From Sodiomyces alkalinus F11 (Eukaryota > Ascomycota > Sordariomycetes > Glomerellales > Plectosphaerellaceae): DNA of 64,000 nt. The stretch lies in assembly GCF_003711515.1 (NCBI RefSeq), contig NW_021167088.1, forward strand, positions 1,471,237-1,535,236, in the 5' to 3' direction. This document shows, piece after piece, positions 12,224-21,180 of this stretch (position 1 is its first letter; each line of letters starts with the position of its first letter). Both the position numbers and the translations under genes were made by a program. The notes beneath the pieces are model-generated. The model was not told the origin of the DNA, ran no database searches, and saw only the letters and a list, made by a program, of their open reading frames with translations.

Positions 12224-13640
12224 TGTTGGGGAAGTCTTGGAGGGTGCGCGAAGATGCCGAAAAAAATCAAATCTTCCTTCAGAAGGACGATGCTGATGCT
12301 GACGCTGATGCTGATGCTAGGGAGCACAAAGCAAGCGAGACCGGGATGGAACGGACGGGGTGGACCAGAGGCATCTGGTGGAGGTGAAGAACCGAGCGAG
12401 AATCAAGAATCCAAAGACAAAGACGAAGCTGCGGGCTCTATCTATTCGGTGCCAAAGCCATTACGGAAGGCAAAGAGGAATCTTCCGCGTAAGGGGAAGG
12501 AGAGTGAAGAGCGTGATGGGATAGTCGAGGTCGAGGTCGAGGACGAGGTGCGCAGAAACGGTGAAGGGAAGAGAGACAAGACGAGGGCAATGTCTCAATA
12601 AATTCCGTATTCGTACTCAGGCCATGGGACTCTCGCCGGTGAATGTGGGTCCCTGATGAGCTAATCGGCCCGCCAAAACTGTCACATGCAGGAATTCATT
12701 GGCTAAGAGACTTGCTTGGTAGAAGCTTAGTACAGTAAGGTACCCTCTCTGCTGAACTCGTCTGTATTCGTAGAAGGTGAGTCAGAAGTGATACCGACGG
12801 GATACTTCGTACACCGAGCTCACCTTTTCACTTTCTCACCGTTTTTCGCGGTTTTCACCTCGAGTTTTATCCGTGGCAAAGTACAACTCCTAAAAGTCCA
12901 CGAACTACGGGTGATAACGGGTCGGTTTTGGAACCCCGCGAGGTTCCAAGTTCCAATCTTCTAGTCTGTGGCTTCGTCAAACTTTAACTGAAACCGACCT
13001 TCTTCGAGAACAAAATCTCTAGTTATTTCCGTCATCTCCTAAAGTCAATTGCTGGCCTTGGCCCTATTCGGAGAGAACACCGGAAGTGTAATTACAACTA
13101 AACAGAGGGCAGCAGAGGGGCCATGCGATATTGAATACGCGCTGGCAGGTGCATATTAAGCGGACGGCCAAGCAAGGAGGCGATCAAGGTGCTGGATCTC
13201 CATTTTAAGACCAACATTTCAATCAGCTTGATGCCGGAGAACCTCAGGCTGAGAATCTGATTCGTTACTAATCCATTGATCACACACAGTCTGCACCCGA
13301 AGTGCTGGATGCGTGCTTACGTGAGCAAGCTCCGCGGTGCCTCCTATAGTACGTACCTTACCTTACCTTCTGCCACGATCGTCTACGCAGACCAGGCCGT
13401 GGTCACCACCACTGGAATCTGACCGAACCGCCGAACCATCCACCTGCATAATAAGGCTCGCTACAGTTCCTAACCTGCGTGTGACGATGAGAACGCTGGA
13501 TTTGGCTGCGCGGAGCTGTCAAGGTGTTCTTCCTCCGTTGTCTCTCCTCCCAGCTGCTCCAGCTCCAGCTTGCGGCTTTCCTTGCCCTTCACATCGGCTC
13601 AACACTGCATATTTGCTCTCGTCACGTCGCCTCATGAGCA
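12224..13640. other. Intergenic region upstream of the permease
   Basis: A CTGATG/CTGACG trinucleotide-type repeat (about 12290-12318) lies within 100 bases of the permease start. ORFs reading through it are repeat-driven. AAGGTACC motifs occur near 12736, and TACCTTACCTTACC at about 13352-13370. I could not find kinase catalytic motifs here that would complete the kinase tail to the right. Confidence 0.5.
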
Positions 13641-13644
13641 AACT

Positions 13645-13866
13645 AGCGACGACGCCATGCAGGAAGGACGCAGGAGATATGAAATGCAGACCATGGATTC
13701 GGCCGAGAAGGAGGCTCTACTTGCCACGTTGCGGCCGATGCTGGCGTACGGACCGGAGCAACGTTGCAGCGTCAAGGACGTTCTTGGCTCGGGTTGGATG
13801 GCCAGATACGCGATGCCTGTCTGTTGCTGTTCGTCATGTCAGCTTTATAAGACCATCTATGCTTAA
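13645..13866 (+). pseudogene. Relic C-terminal tail of a protein kinase
   Basis: The frame reads RRRYEMQTMDSAEKEALL, then ATLRPMLAYGPEQRCSVKDVL and WMARYAMP. This matches the last part (subdomain XI) of fungal SRPK-like kinases, usually ...LRPMLAYRPEDRCSxxEVLxSEWMxRYALP. None of the upstream kinase hallmarks (glycine loop, VAIK lysine, HGDLH loop, DFG) is visible in the preceding kilobase, so this is read as a relic. It ends at a stop at 13866, only 9 bases before the 5S rRNA gene. Confidence 0.55.
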
Positions 13867-13874
13867 CTTCTAGC

Positions 13875-13993
13875 ACATACGACCATACCCACTGGAAAAC
13901 TCGGGATCCCGTCCGCTCTCCCCTAGATAAGCCAGTGAGGGCCGGATTAGTAGTTGGGTGGGTGACCACCAGCGAATACCCGGTGTTGTATGT
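13875..13993 (+). rRNA. 5S ribosomal RNA (dispersed single gene)
   Basis: About 119 nt beginning ACATACGACCATACCC and ending CCGGTGTTGTATGT, whose ends pair as 5S helix I. The internal control region is present: GTCCGCTCTCCCC, then TAGTTGGGTGGGTGACCACC with the AGCGAATACCC that follows in fungal 5S. The overall form matches Neurospora-type 5S rRNA. It stands alone, outside any rDNA repeat, as is known for Neurospora and relatives where 5S genes are scattered. Transcription would be by RNA polymerase III from internal A/IE/C boxes. Substitutions in arm regions may reflect a variant isotype or a decaying copy; the helix ends are intact. Confidence 0.9.
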
Positions 13994-13999
13994 TTTTTT
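13993..13999 (+). terminator. Pol III oligo-T terminator of the 5S gene
   Basis: A run of seven T directly follows the 5S sequence, the standard RNA polymerase III stop. Further T-rich tracts continue to about 14053. Confidence 0.8.
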
Positions 14000-14290
14000 C
14001 TCTTTTTTTCTTTCTTTTTTGTTCTTTTTTTTTTCTTTTTCTTTTTCTTTTTCCAATTCCTATTGGTTTCTGTCCTTGATTGTCTTTTAATAGGCATGGC
14101 AAGGAGGGCAGATTGGTATGTTCGTCCTGGCTTCATGGAGAGGTTGAATTATTCACTTAGTTGAGATCACCTTAATATCCCCCTGAACCACGTCAAACAA
14201 ATCCCCTTCTCATGGCAAATTCAAAATCATTACACGTATCCATCAAACAGTTACTACACACACATGCAGAAAGATAGCCAGGCCCCCAAA

Positions 14291-16636
14291 CTAGACGGCT
14301 TCCCGGTAATAGCATGAGAACATCGGTCCCATGTCTCGAGAGTCCGCCAATCCTGCCCCCTTGCTAGTGCACTGGGTCGGAACCACAGCATCTGCCCTAG
14401 AAGCTTCATGTTCCTTCCGTTCCACTTCCGCCAGCAGTCTCTTCACCCTCTCCTGGACACCAGCCTCCAGCGCCCTCTGCTCGAAAGCCCCGACATCATC
14501 AAACTCGTCCCTTTCCTCCTCATCCAACATGCCCCCTGACCGCCTATGGACGGCAAACCGCAACGGCGTCCTGCAAGCCTTGACCTTCCTCACGAAATCC
14601 CGCCTCCGGACGTGGTAGCGCACCGACCTCGCGCTCCAAAAATCCTTCGCCATCTCCCCCAACTCCTCCGCCCTGGCCGCCGCCAACCCCGCCGCGCTAA
14701 CATCCACATTCGGATGCCTCTTCCACGTCCCGGGGGCGTAAACATAGCCAGGATCCCGCAACAACCCGCGCACCCAGTTCCGCACCGCCGCATCCACCGT
14801 CTCCCCCGCCATCCCGGGGACGACATGATCCACAAGCCCAACCCGCCTCGCCTCGGCAGCCGAAAGCGGCGTCATGCCCCGCAAGAGCCTCTTCGCCCCA
14901 GCGACCCCACACCTCCCCGTATACGACAGCGAATGGAACTCCGACCCATGCAGCCCCAGCGCGCGGTACGCCGGGTTGAGGACCGCCTCCTTGGCCGCGA
15001 CGACCACATCACACGCCGCCGCGAGCGCCACGCCTCCCGCGGCGCAGTTCCCGCGGATGGCCGCCACCGTGAGGACGCCGCGCCGGGGGAGGTCGTCGAG
15101 GAGGAACTGCACCACGTCGTCGATGCGGTTGATGTTGCGCCACGACTCGGCGGCCGGGCCGGCCGCGCTCGCTTCGATGACGTTGAGGGCGATGCCGTTG
15201 CTAAAGTACGACTTGCCGCCCATGAGCACCACCGCGGCCAGGCGGCCGGCTGCTCGTCCCGCATCCTCCTCCCCGTCCGTACGGCGCGAGGCGACGACGT
15301 GGCGCAGCGCCTCGAGCAAGTGGCCGCACTGCGCCGCGCTCATGGCACCGTTGTAGAATTCGAAATGCACAAACGCGACGCGGCGGCCGCCCGGGACATG
15401 CGCAACGTCGACCCAGACTTCCTGGAACGTCGGGGACGGCGCCTTGGCAAAGTCGGGCGTCGCGCGCGGCACGCGGAGGTGCGAGAGCGTTGCGTCGTCC
15501 AGGAGGCCCAGGGCGCGGAGACCCGAGACGGCGGGGACCTTGGGCCACAGCGCGGCGTCGGCTTTGCGCTTGACGCGCCGGATGTGGGTGATCCAGACGG
15601 CCCTGCCGTCCCACGTCGCCACGCACACCGCGCTGTCTTCCCGACACGCCACGACGGAGCCCGGCCCGAACGGCTGACGGGAGACCAGGTCGGGGTCGCT
15701 CTCGACGAGGCCGCCGTAGACGTACAGTTTCATGCCGAAGAGGGGCGTGAGACAGCCCGGCTGCGAATCGGCGCATCGGATCCTGCGCGAGATTTCACGC
15801 GCCGTGTGGATGCCTACGTCAAAGTCGCGCTGCGCTGCTTGGAGTAAGGGCCGACGCCGCGTCTCGCCGCCGAGGAAAGGCGTCCGCAGAGTGACAGAGA
15901 GGACGCCGTACGCGGGCTGTGGGAGAAGATGAGGCGAAAGGGTGGGACGGGCAGCCTCGGCGGCCGGAGAGGAAGCCCGAGGCGAGGCTTCGGCCAAGTG
16001 GCGCTGTAGTCGCATCGTCTCTGCGACTCCGTAATCTGGTGAGGGAGGCGGCGTGTGGACGACGCCCACATGGCCGGACGCTGCGGCCGCCATGATGCGG
16101 TTCAACGCGGCCAGAGTAGCCGTCACGGCAGCCCGAGCGACGGCGCCACGATAGAGGCCGGATTTGGTGACGTCCGGGGCGTCAATGTCCAGAGGGAACT
16201 GCTCAAACGCCCAGACGGGCCCCGCATCAAACTCTTCCACCGCCTGAAGCACGGTGACGCCCCAATGGGAGCGTCCGTCTCGACTCAGCGACGTCGACTG
16301 GAGGAGCTTCTGCGGGTCCGGCTCCGAGCCGTCATCGCCCATGAGGACCCAGTCGAGCGCACTGGGCCCGGCATCTCCGGGCGGCCCGGGATGGATGATG
16401 AGCGTCAGGTACTCGTTGTAGATCTCGCGGGGTACGCGAGAGGTGAGAAAGGGGCAGATGATCAAGTCGGGCTTGGCCAGATTGGCAGCCTCAATCATCA
16501 CAAGCTCGGACAGGGCATATTCGACAGTGACCGAGTGAACTTCTGAGAGTACGAGGAAGAGGCGCTGAGAGAGGGAGTTGTGCGCCGTGCAGAGAAACAG
16601 GATCTTCATTTTGGCGAGGTCGAGGGGTAGGGCCAA
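14291..16636 (-). CDS. HypX/HoxX-like formyltransferase-enoyl-CoA hydratase fusion
   Basis: One intron-free ORF of 781 aa. The N-terminal ~300 residues match the formyltransferase half of bacterial HypX: KILFLCTAHNSLSQRL, AKPDLIICPFL, the LIIHPGPPGDAGPSALDW loop, and HWGVTVLQAVEEFDAGPVWA. The C-terminal half (about 390-680) is a crotonase fold typical of HypX, with SYFSNGIALNVIEA, ESWRNINRIDDVVQFLLDDL, AIRGNCAAGGVALA (oxyanion-hole region) and LNPAYRALGLHGSEFHSL. In bacteria HypX uses N10-formyl-THF and CoA to form formyl-CoA and release CO for the [NiFe]-hydrogenase centre. A hydrogenase role in an ascomycete is unlikely, so the substrate here is unknown. Bacterial HypX starts near MKILFLC, so Met10 (16609) is an alternative start. 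No targeting signal is evident. Lack of introns and domain order would suit an old transfer from bacteria, but base composition matches its neighbours. Confidence 0.85.
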   Translation of the reverse strand: MALPLDLAKMKILFLCTAHNSLSQRLFLVLSEVHSVTVEYALSELVMIEAANLAKPDLIICPFLTSRVPREIYNEYLTLIIHPGPPGDAGPSALDWVLMGDDGSEPDPQKLLQSTSLSRDGRSHWGVTVLQAVEEFDAGPVWAFEQFPLDIDAPDVTKSGLYRGAVARAAVTATLAALNRIMAAAASGHVGVVHTPPPSPDYGVAETMRLQRHLAEASPRASSPAAEAARPTLSPHLLPQPAYGVLSVTLRTPFLGGETRRRPLLQAAQRDFDVGIHTAREISRRIRCADSQPGCLTPLFGMKLYVYGGLVESDPDLVSRQPFGPGSVVACREDSAVCVATWDGRAVWITHIRRVKRKADAALWPKVPAVSGLRALGLLDDATLSHLRVPRATPDFAKAPSPTFQEVWVDVAHVPGGRRVAFVHFEFYNGAMSAAQCGHLLEALRHVVASRRTDGEEDAGRAAGRLAAVVLMGGKSYFSNGIALNVIEASAAGPAAESWRNINRIDDVVQFLLDDLPRRGVLTVAAIRGNCAAGGVALAAACDVVVAAKEAVLNPAYRALGLHGSEFHSLSYTGRCGVAGAKRLLRGMTPLSAAEARRVGLVDHVVPGMAGETVDAAVRNWVRGLLRDPGYVYAPGTWKRHPNVDVSAAGLAAARAEELGEMAKDFWSARSVRYHVRRRDFVRKVKACRTPLRFAVHRRSGGMLDEEERDEFDDVGAFEQRALEAGVQERVKRLLAEVERKEHEASRADAVVPTQCTSKGAGLADSRDMGPMFSCYYREAV

Positions 16637-17456
16637 AGGTGAGAGTCCTTGTGGGATAGTTCTTTCCTCACCAACAGACTGCCCGGGCTGCCCAGGCCAT
16701 GATATATAGACGAGACGAAGATTAGGACGGGTTGGTTCCAGGAGCCAAGTCCCCGTCCGTCGTCACGGAGGGGGCCGGTCTCCACTGTCCCCCCCGGGCC
16801 CATTCGCAAAAGCATTCGCAAAAGCAAAGGGGGACCAGCGTTCATCCCAAGGCATTGAATCATGTCTCACGTCCGAGAGGGAGGGGGGAATCCAAACAAA
16901 AAAAAGAAAAAGAAAAAAAAGACCATGTGCGCTGTCGAGGGGTCGTCGAATGAGAAAAGCACAAACGCTTCTTGATAACGCCGGATCGATGCCACCCTCC
17001 GGTACCTGCCTCCCTACCTCTTGGTGATGCAGCTCAAAGAAGCAACTGGGATGATATGATCCCGGACGAACGTACCACATTCTCGTGGTTGCTTGTCTGC
17101 CAGTGCCTCCTGGGACGTGGTGAGCATGTGGTGTGGATGGTGTGTACTTTGTGGAGGATCAGTGCAAAAGGGGACCGTCTAGGCTGGACGGAGTCCTTCT
17201 GGAGTGTGCATGGCATGGCATGCCGCATATTGCTTTTGCAGCTTTGCAGCTTTGGCTAATGCAGGACTAACTCGTAAGATATGTCCGCAAAAGGTTCATG
17301 TCGCAAAAAGAAAGCGTACACCAGGCACACCAAACACAGACACGCACATCGGACGCCATACCATGCTGCTAGTCGTCTCCCAATATTCGTCCTCGGATCG
17401 GGGCACGACCTTGTCGTACGAAACGGAGAAAGCCGTACATTGATTGCATGTGTTCA
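16637..17456. other. Intergenic region
   Basis: Between the HypX-like start and the Rad26-like stop. It contains an A-rich stretch (16898-16922) and no ORF with recognisable motifs. Confidence 0.6.
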
Positions 17457-20144
17457 TCACACAGCAAAGGCCTCCCTGACCCCCTCCCCCTCGTCCGGCG
17501 TGACGACAAACTCGCACAGTTCGCGGGCCAAGTCGGCCGTCTCCTCATCAATGCCAGCTTCGTACACCAGGTCCTCTTCGGCGAAGTGAATCCGCGACAG
17601 GGCCAAGATGTAGCGATGCGAGCCACCATACGCCATGGCCAGCTTGGCTTGGATGTTGACGGCGTCCGTGGTTTCGGGATCCGTGACGAGCCGGTGCAGC
17701 AGGCGGACCGTCTGCTTGATCAGCCTGTGTATCCCCTCCCAATCGTCGCCCAGGTCCCGCGACTCGTCCCTGAGGTCGGGCACCGTCGTCTTCTTGCCCT
17801 GCGCCGGGTCGTCTCCCGCCGCGGCAATGATGGCCGTAGTAGTGGGTTCAGACACGCCGTACAGCTCGTCCACGAGGCCAGCCAACATGGCGACCAGCCG
17901 CGGGATGGCGTTGACGTGGTGCGCGATCTGCAGCGCGCCGAAAGGCGACTGCGCGAAAGCCGCGAGCGCGCGCAGGGCCGCGAGCCCGACCGTATGCACC
18001 TGTACGGGGGTGGTGGCCTCGCGGGGCGGATCGACGAGGTTGCAGGTGAGTTTCTCCACGACCATGCGCGCCGTGCTCTCCGCGTCGCGTTCCTCCGAGA
18101 CGGGGCCGATGGAGGTGGGCAGCACGGATGTGCAGAGGAGGTCCATCATGCCCAGGACGTCGTCCAGGTGCTGGCCCGGCGTCAGGAAGATGAGGACCAG
18201 GTCCAGCGGGACCATGCGCCAGAACTCGGCCTGCCGGGTTTGGGGGGTGCCTTCGTCCGTCTTCTGCGTTACGCTTGTGACGCTCGCCATGCCGATCAGG
18301 CGGAGGAGCGACAGGAGGAAAGTGGTGTCGATCTGCTGTTCGACCTCAGCTAGGACGGGATCGCTGGCTGCGGCGCTCCCGATGAGTTTGAAGCGGTTGA
18401 AGCGAATCTCTGCCACTTTATAAATGGACTTCTCAAGGGCGGGCACGATATTGTTAATAAGGTACGGGGCCACTGAAACGGTCTGCAACTGCAGAGTGAA
18501 GGCCGCGAGGGATGCCAGGTCCCAGATGGGCCTGTACAGTTTCTCCTCCAGACATTGGTGCCACATGTCGACGATAAGTCCGGTGAAGTCGATGAGGAGC
18601 GAGTAGGGATTCCGAGGGTTGCCGAGGAGAGGCAGTCGCTGGAGGATGATGGCGGCGAAAGAGGTCGTTGGGTCAGAGGGGTAGGCGTAGCGCGTGAGTG
18701 TCTCGAAGGTCGGCGGTTCTCCGTGCAAAGAGGCGTGGTCCAAGACGAGCGGAAGAAAGTCGAATGGGAGAGCATGGAAAGGGATGGGAGCAGCGGCGTA
18801 CGAAACGGAAGATGGTGCGGCTGCCTCGCCGTCCTCCATCATGGGAACATCGGCCTCGTGCGTTTCCAACGGCATGACGGGACTCTCCAAAGCCGGGCGC
18901 TTTCGCTTACCCTTGGAGGGCGTCCGCTCAGCCGGTGGGACAGCCACAGCACCGGCATCTCTCGGCTTGCCTCGTCCCTTGGTGGGACTGACAACCATAT
19001 CCATGTCGTCGAACCCGTCCGCAACGCCCCATGTTTTGTTCGCCTTCCTCGGCGTTGTTGTTGTCCCCGTTGTCGTCGTCGTCGTAGTTGTACCCGCACG
19101 GGCGGTGGTAGTCCCGGTCTGTTGGGGGACGGCCGCCGTTGCATCCTTCTGCCTCGCCCGCGTGCTTGCCTCTTGGAGATCCCGCTGTAAGAATTGGAGC
19201 TCGGTGGTCGCGTTCTTCTCGGCGGCAAGGGCCTGCTCGACGAGCCTCTGGTTCTTCGCTTGTTGTTCGGCATTTTGCTTCTTCAGTCTCTCCAACTCGG
19301 CAGTGTGCTCTTGCTGCGTCTTGGTCGAATTGGCGCGTATGATGGAGACTTCGCCCTTGGCGGTGTAGAGCTCCGACTCGAGAGCCCTGAGTCGCTGTTG
19401 CAGGGCTGCGACGACGTCGTTGCCGGCGGTGGCGCTGGAAGGGGGGATGCGCGGTGCTTGGGAGGCCGGTTGGGCGGTAGAGGCGGGAGGCGGCCGAGCA
19501 AAGTGACCTTGTGGAGGGCGATGAGGAGGTCGGTGGGGTGTGGAGGCTGGTGGCAGTATGCGGTTGGGGCCCGGAGGACGAGAGTAGGAGGAGGGAGGAG
19601 GAGGAGGAGGAGGAGGAGCGGTGCGTGTGTTCGCGTTCCACTGCTGCTGCGAAGGAGAATGACGCGTGGGAATGGCACGCGGCTCGTCAAGAGGCCTGCT
19701 CAACTGTTCTCTCTGTGGATGAGCAGGAGGGGCAGCAGGCGGCGGAGGAGGGGGAGGAGGAAGGGAAGGTTTGGATTTGCCTGGGCCGACGGGCGCGGGA
19801 GGGATCAAGGCATTGATCAGCTCGGAATCGTCGAGATCGTCGTCCTCGATTTCGATAACCTCGTAGGAACCGGGACCCTGGGGTTGAGCCCGAGCCCGAG
19901 ACCGAGACCGAGCCTGGGCCTGGGTCTGTACGTGAGTGCTTCCATGAGATCCGTGGACCTCGGGCTGTGCCTCTGTTTGTGGTTTTGCCTGTGCTTTTGG
20001 CTGTGCCCGGGTCTGTGCCTGGGTCTGGGCTTGCGTCTGGGCTTGAGTCTGGGCTTGAGTAAACTGGACGATGGCATAGTCTTCGAGCTCCTGGAGAGTG
20101 TCCGGGTTGAGGTCGTCGAAGCCATCGTCCGAGTAATCGTCCAT
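17457..20144 (-). CDS. DNA-damage checkpoint protein Rad26/ATRIP/UvsD family
   Basis: One ORF of 895 aa without a needed intron. It starts MDDYSDDGFDDLNPDTLQEL, the acidic N-terminus typical of fungal Rad26/ATRIP homologues. It continues with a Q-A/Q-T repeat (about 29-60), an acidic IEIEDDDLDDSELI patch (about 97-112), Pro-rich low complexity (118-230) and a coiled coil (about 243-335). A basic stretch (GKRKRPALE) follows, then a long helical C-terminal region (about 440-895). By family it is the obligate partner of the ATR/Mec1 kinase (UvsB in Aspergillus), binding RPA-coated single-stranded DNA and dimerising by the coiled coil to start the S/G2 checkpoint. It is nuclear. The N-terminal repeats are encoded by a 6-base repeating DNA pattern and may vary in length between strains. 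Confidence 0.75.
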   Translation of the reverse strand: MDDYSDDGFDDLNPDTLQELEDYAIVQFTQAQTQAQTQAQTQAQTRAQPKAQAKPQTEAQPEVHGSHGSTHVQTQAQARSRSRARAQPQGPGSYEVIEIEDDDLDDSELINALIPPAPVGPGKSKPSLPPPPPPPPAAPPAHPQREQLSRPLDEPRAIPTRHSPSQQQWNANTRTAPPPPPPPPSSYSRPPGPNRILPPASTPHRPPHRPPQGHFARPPPASTAQPASQAPRIPPSSATAGNDVVAALQQRLRALESELYTAKGEVSIIRANSTKTQQEHTAELERLKKQNAEQQAKNQRLVEQALAAEKNATTELQFLQRDLQEASTRARQKDATAAVPQQTGTTTARAGTTTTTTTTGTTTTPRKANKTWGVADGFDDMDMVVSPTKGRGKPRDAGAVAVPPAERTPSKGKRKRPALESPVMPLETHEADVPMMEDGEAAAPSSVSYAAAPIPFHALPFDFLPLVLDHASLHGEPPTFETLTRYAYPSDPTTSFAAIILQRLPLLGNPRNPYSLLIDFTGLIVDMWHQCLEEKLYRPIWDLASLAAFTLQLQTVSVAPYLINNIVPALEKSIYKVAEIRFNRFKLIGSAAASDPVLAEVEQQIDTTFLLSLLRLIGMASVTSVTQKTDEGTPQTRQAEFWRMVPLDLVLIFLTPGQHLDDVLGMMDLLCTSVLPTSIGPVSEERDAESTARMVVEKLTCNLVDPPREATTPVQVHTVGLAALRALAAFAQSPFGALQIAHHVNAIPRLVAMLAGLVDELYGVSEPTTTAIIAAAGDDPAQGKKTTVPDLRDESRDLGDDWEGIHRLIKQTVRLLHRLVTDPETTDAVNIQAKLAMAYGGSHRYILALSRIHFAEEDLVYEAGIDEETADLARELCEFVVTPDEGEGVREAFAV

Positions 20145-21180
20145 GTCCTCCGAATAACGGGAAGAAGACTTTTTTATGGGTCCATTGATGGAAGTCGGGT
20201 ATGGTTTAGGTTGAATCGAAGGAACGTGGGCGATATTGTTGTGGTATCGTGGTCAGGGTCGTTTTCTGGTGAATGTTGAGGGCGGAACAGGACAATGGCT
20301 TATCTTTTATCTTATCTTATCAACCCCCAGAACACATCGTGGACACGAAAATGGTGGGGCCAGCCTCCAGGCGTCATCTTACCTAAGGTAGGGTACGGAG
20401 TAGGTAACAAGCTTTACTATAAGCTGCGATAACAAGGTCTTATCTAATCAGCCGCATTCGGATCTGTTCAAGATTCCGTATCCCGCATACTTCGGTAATG
20501 AAACTCTAGGTAGTGTAACCACATTTGTGGCTTGTACCTGTAGGTATCATTGCTTGTAACTGCTCAGCCACAGTTGTTAGAAACTGGGACACGGATAACT
20601 TGGAGGGTACGTGAGTGCTTAGGTGTGGAGGTTTTTCACAGGCACTGGTTTTGGTTGGACCTGCCGCGACCTCACAAACGTCGCTGTCCAGCTTCCAAAC
20701 AGCGGATTACCAACTTCACCTCCCACTTTCCACCTCCCACCTCCCAGTTCCCTTCTCTCTACCATTTTTTTGTTTTCCCTCCCCCGCCTTTTCGTCACCG
20801 AGACGAGCATTTCCGTCTCCCCCCCCTTGTCGCTGCGATCTTGCCGCAGCTGGGCTATTTGCACACCTTCTACACTAATCTAATTCATTCGTCCCCATCG
20901 CAAAAGCCTTCACTTTTCGAAATAGCCTCCATTCGTCATCCGAACCTTCCGGCCTGACGTGACACGCGCGAATCCCATCGACCATTGCCCGTGTCTGCGC
21001 CATCTTCGTCCGACGCTCGCTTATTTCTGTTGACATTCGTCGACTGCGCTTGCCGCTCGAGAGCTGACGAACCGAACCGACCCGTCGTTACGTTACGGAC
21101 AAACCTTTGACGACTCATCGTCCCACGCCTACACCCCCCTTCTCCCATCTCCTCACCCGCCGGGGCCCATCCTTCCCACG
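20145..21180. other. Divergent promoter region
   Basis: About 1 kb between the Rad26-like gene and CDP-DAG synthase. It carries CTTACCTAAGGTAGGG and GGAGTAGGTAAC (20378-20408) and a long CT-rich stretch (about 20720-20830) of the sort found upstream of well-expressed fungal genes. ORFs here (20550-20957) are pyrimidine-driven and lack motifs. Confidence 0.6.

Noticed and set aside
14546..15847. 433-codon plus-strand ORF opposite the HypX-like gene
   Set aside because: Arg/Pro/His-rich translation with no domain; typical antisense shadow of a GC-rich coding frame whose sense strand matches a known family.
19194..20279. 361-codon plus-strand ORF opposite the Rad26-like gene
   Set aside because: Low-complexity repeats mirrored from the QAQT and Pro-rich parts; no motif, and the sense frame is well supported.
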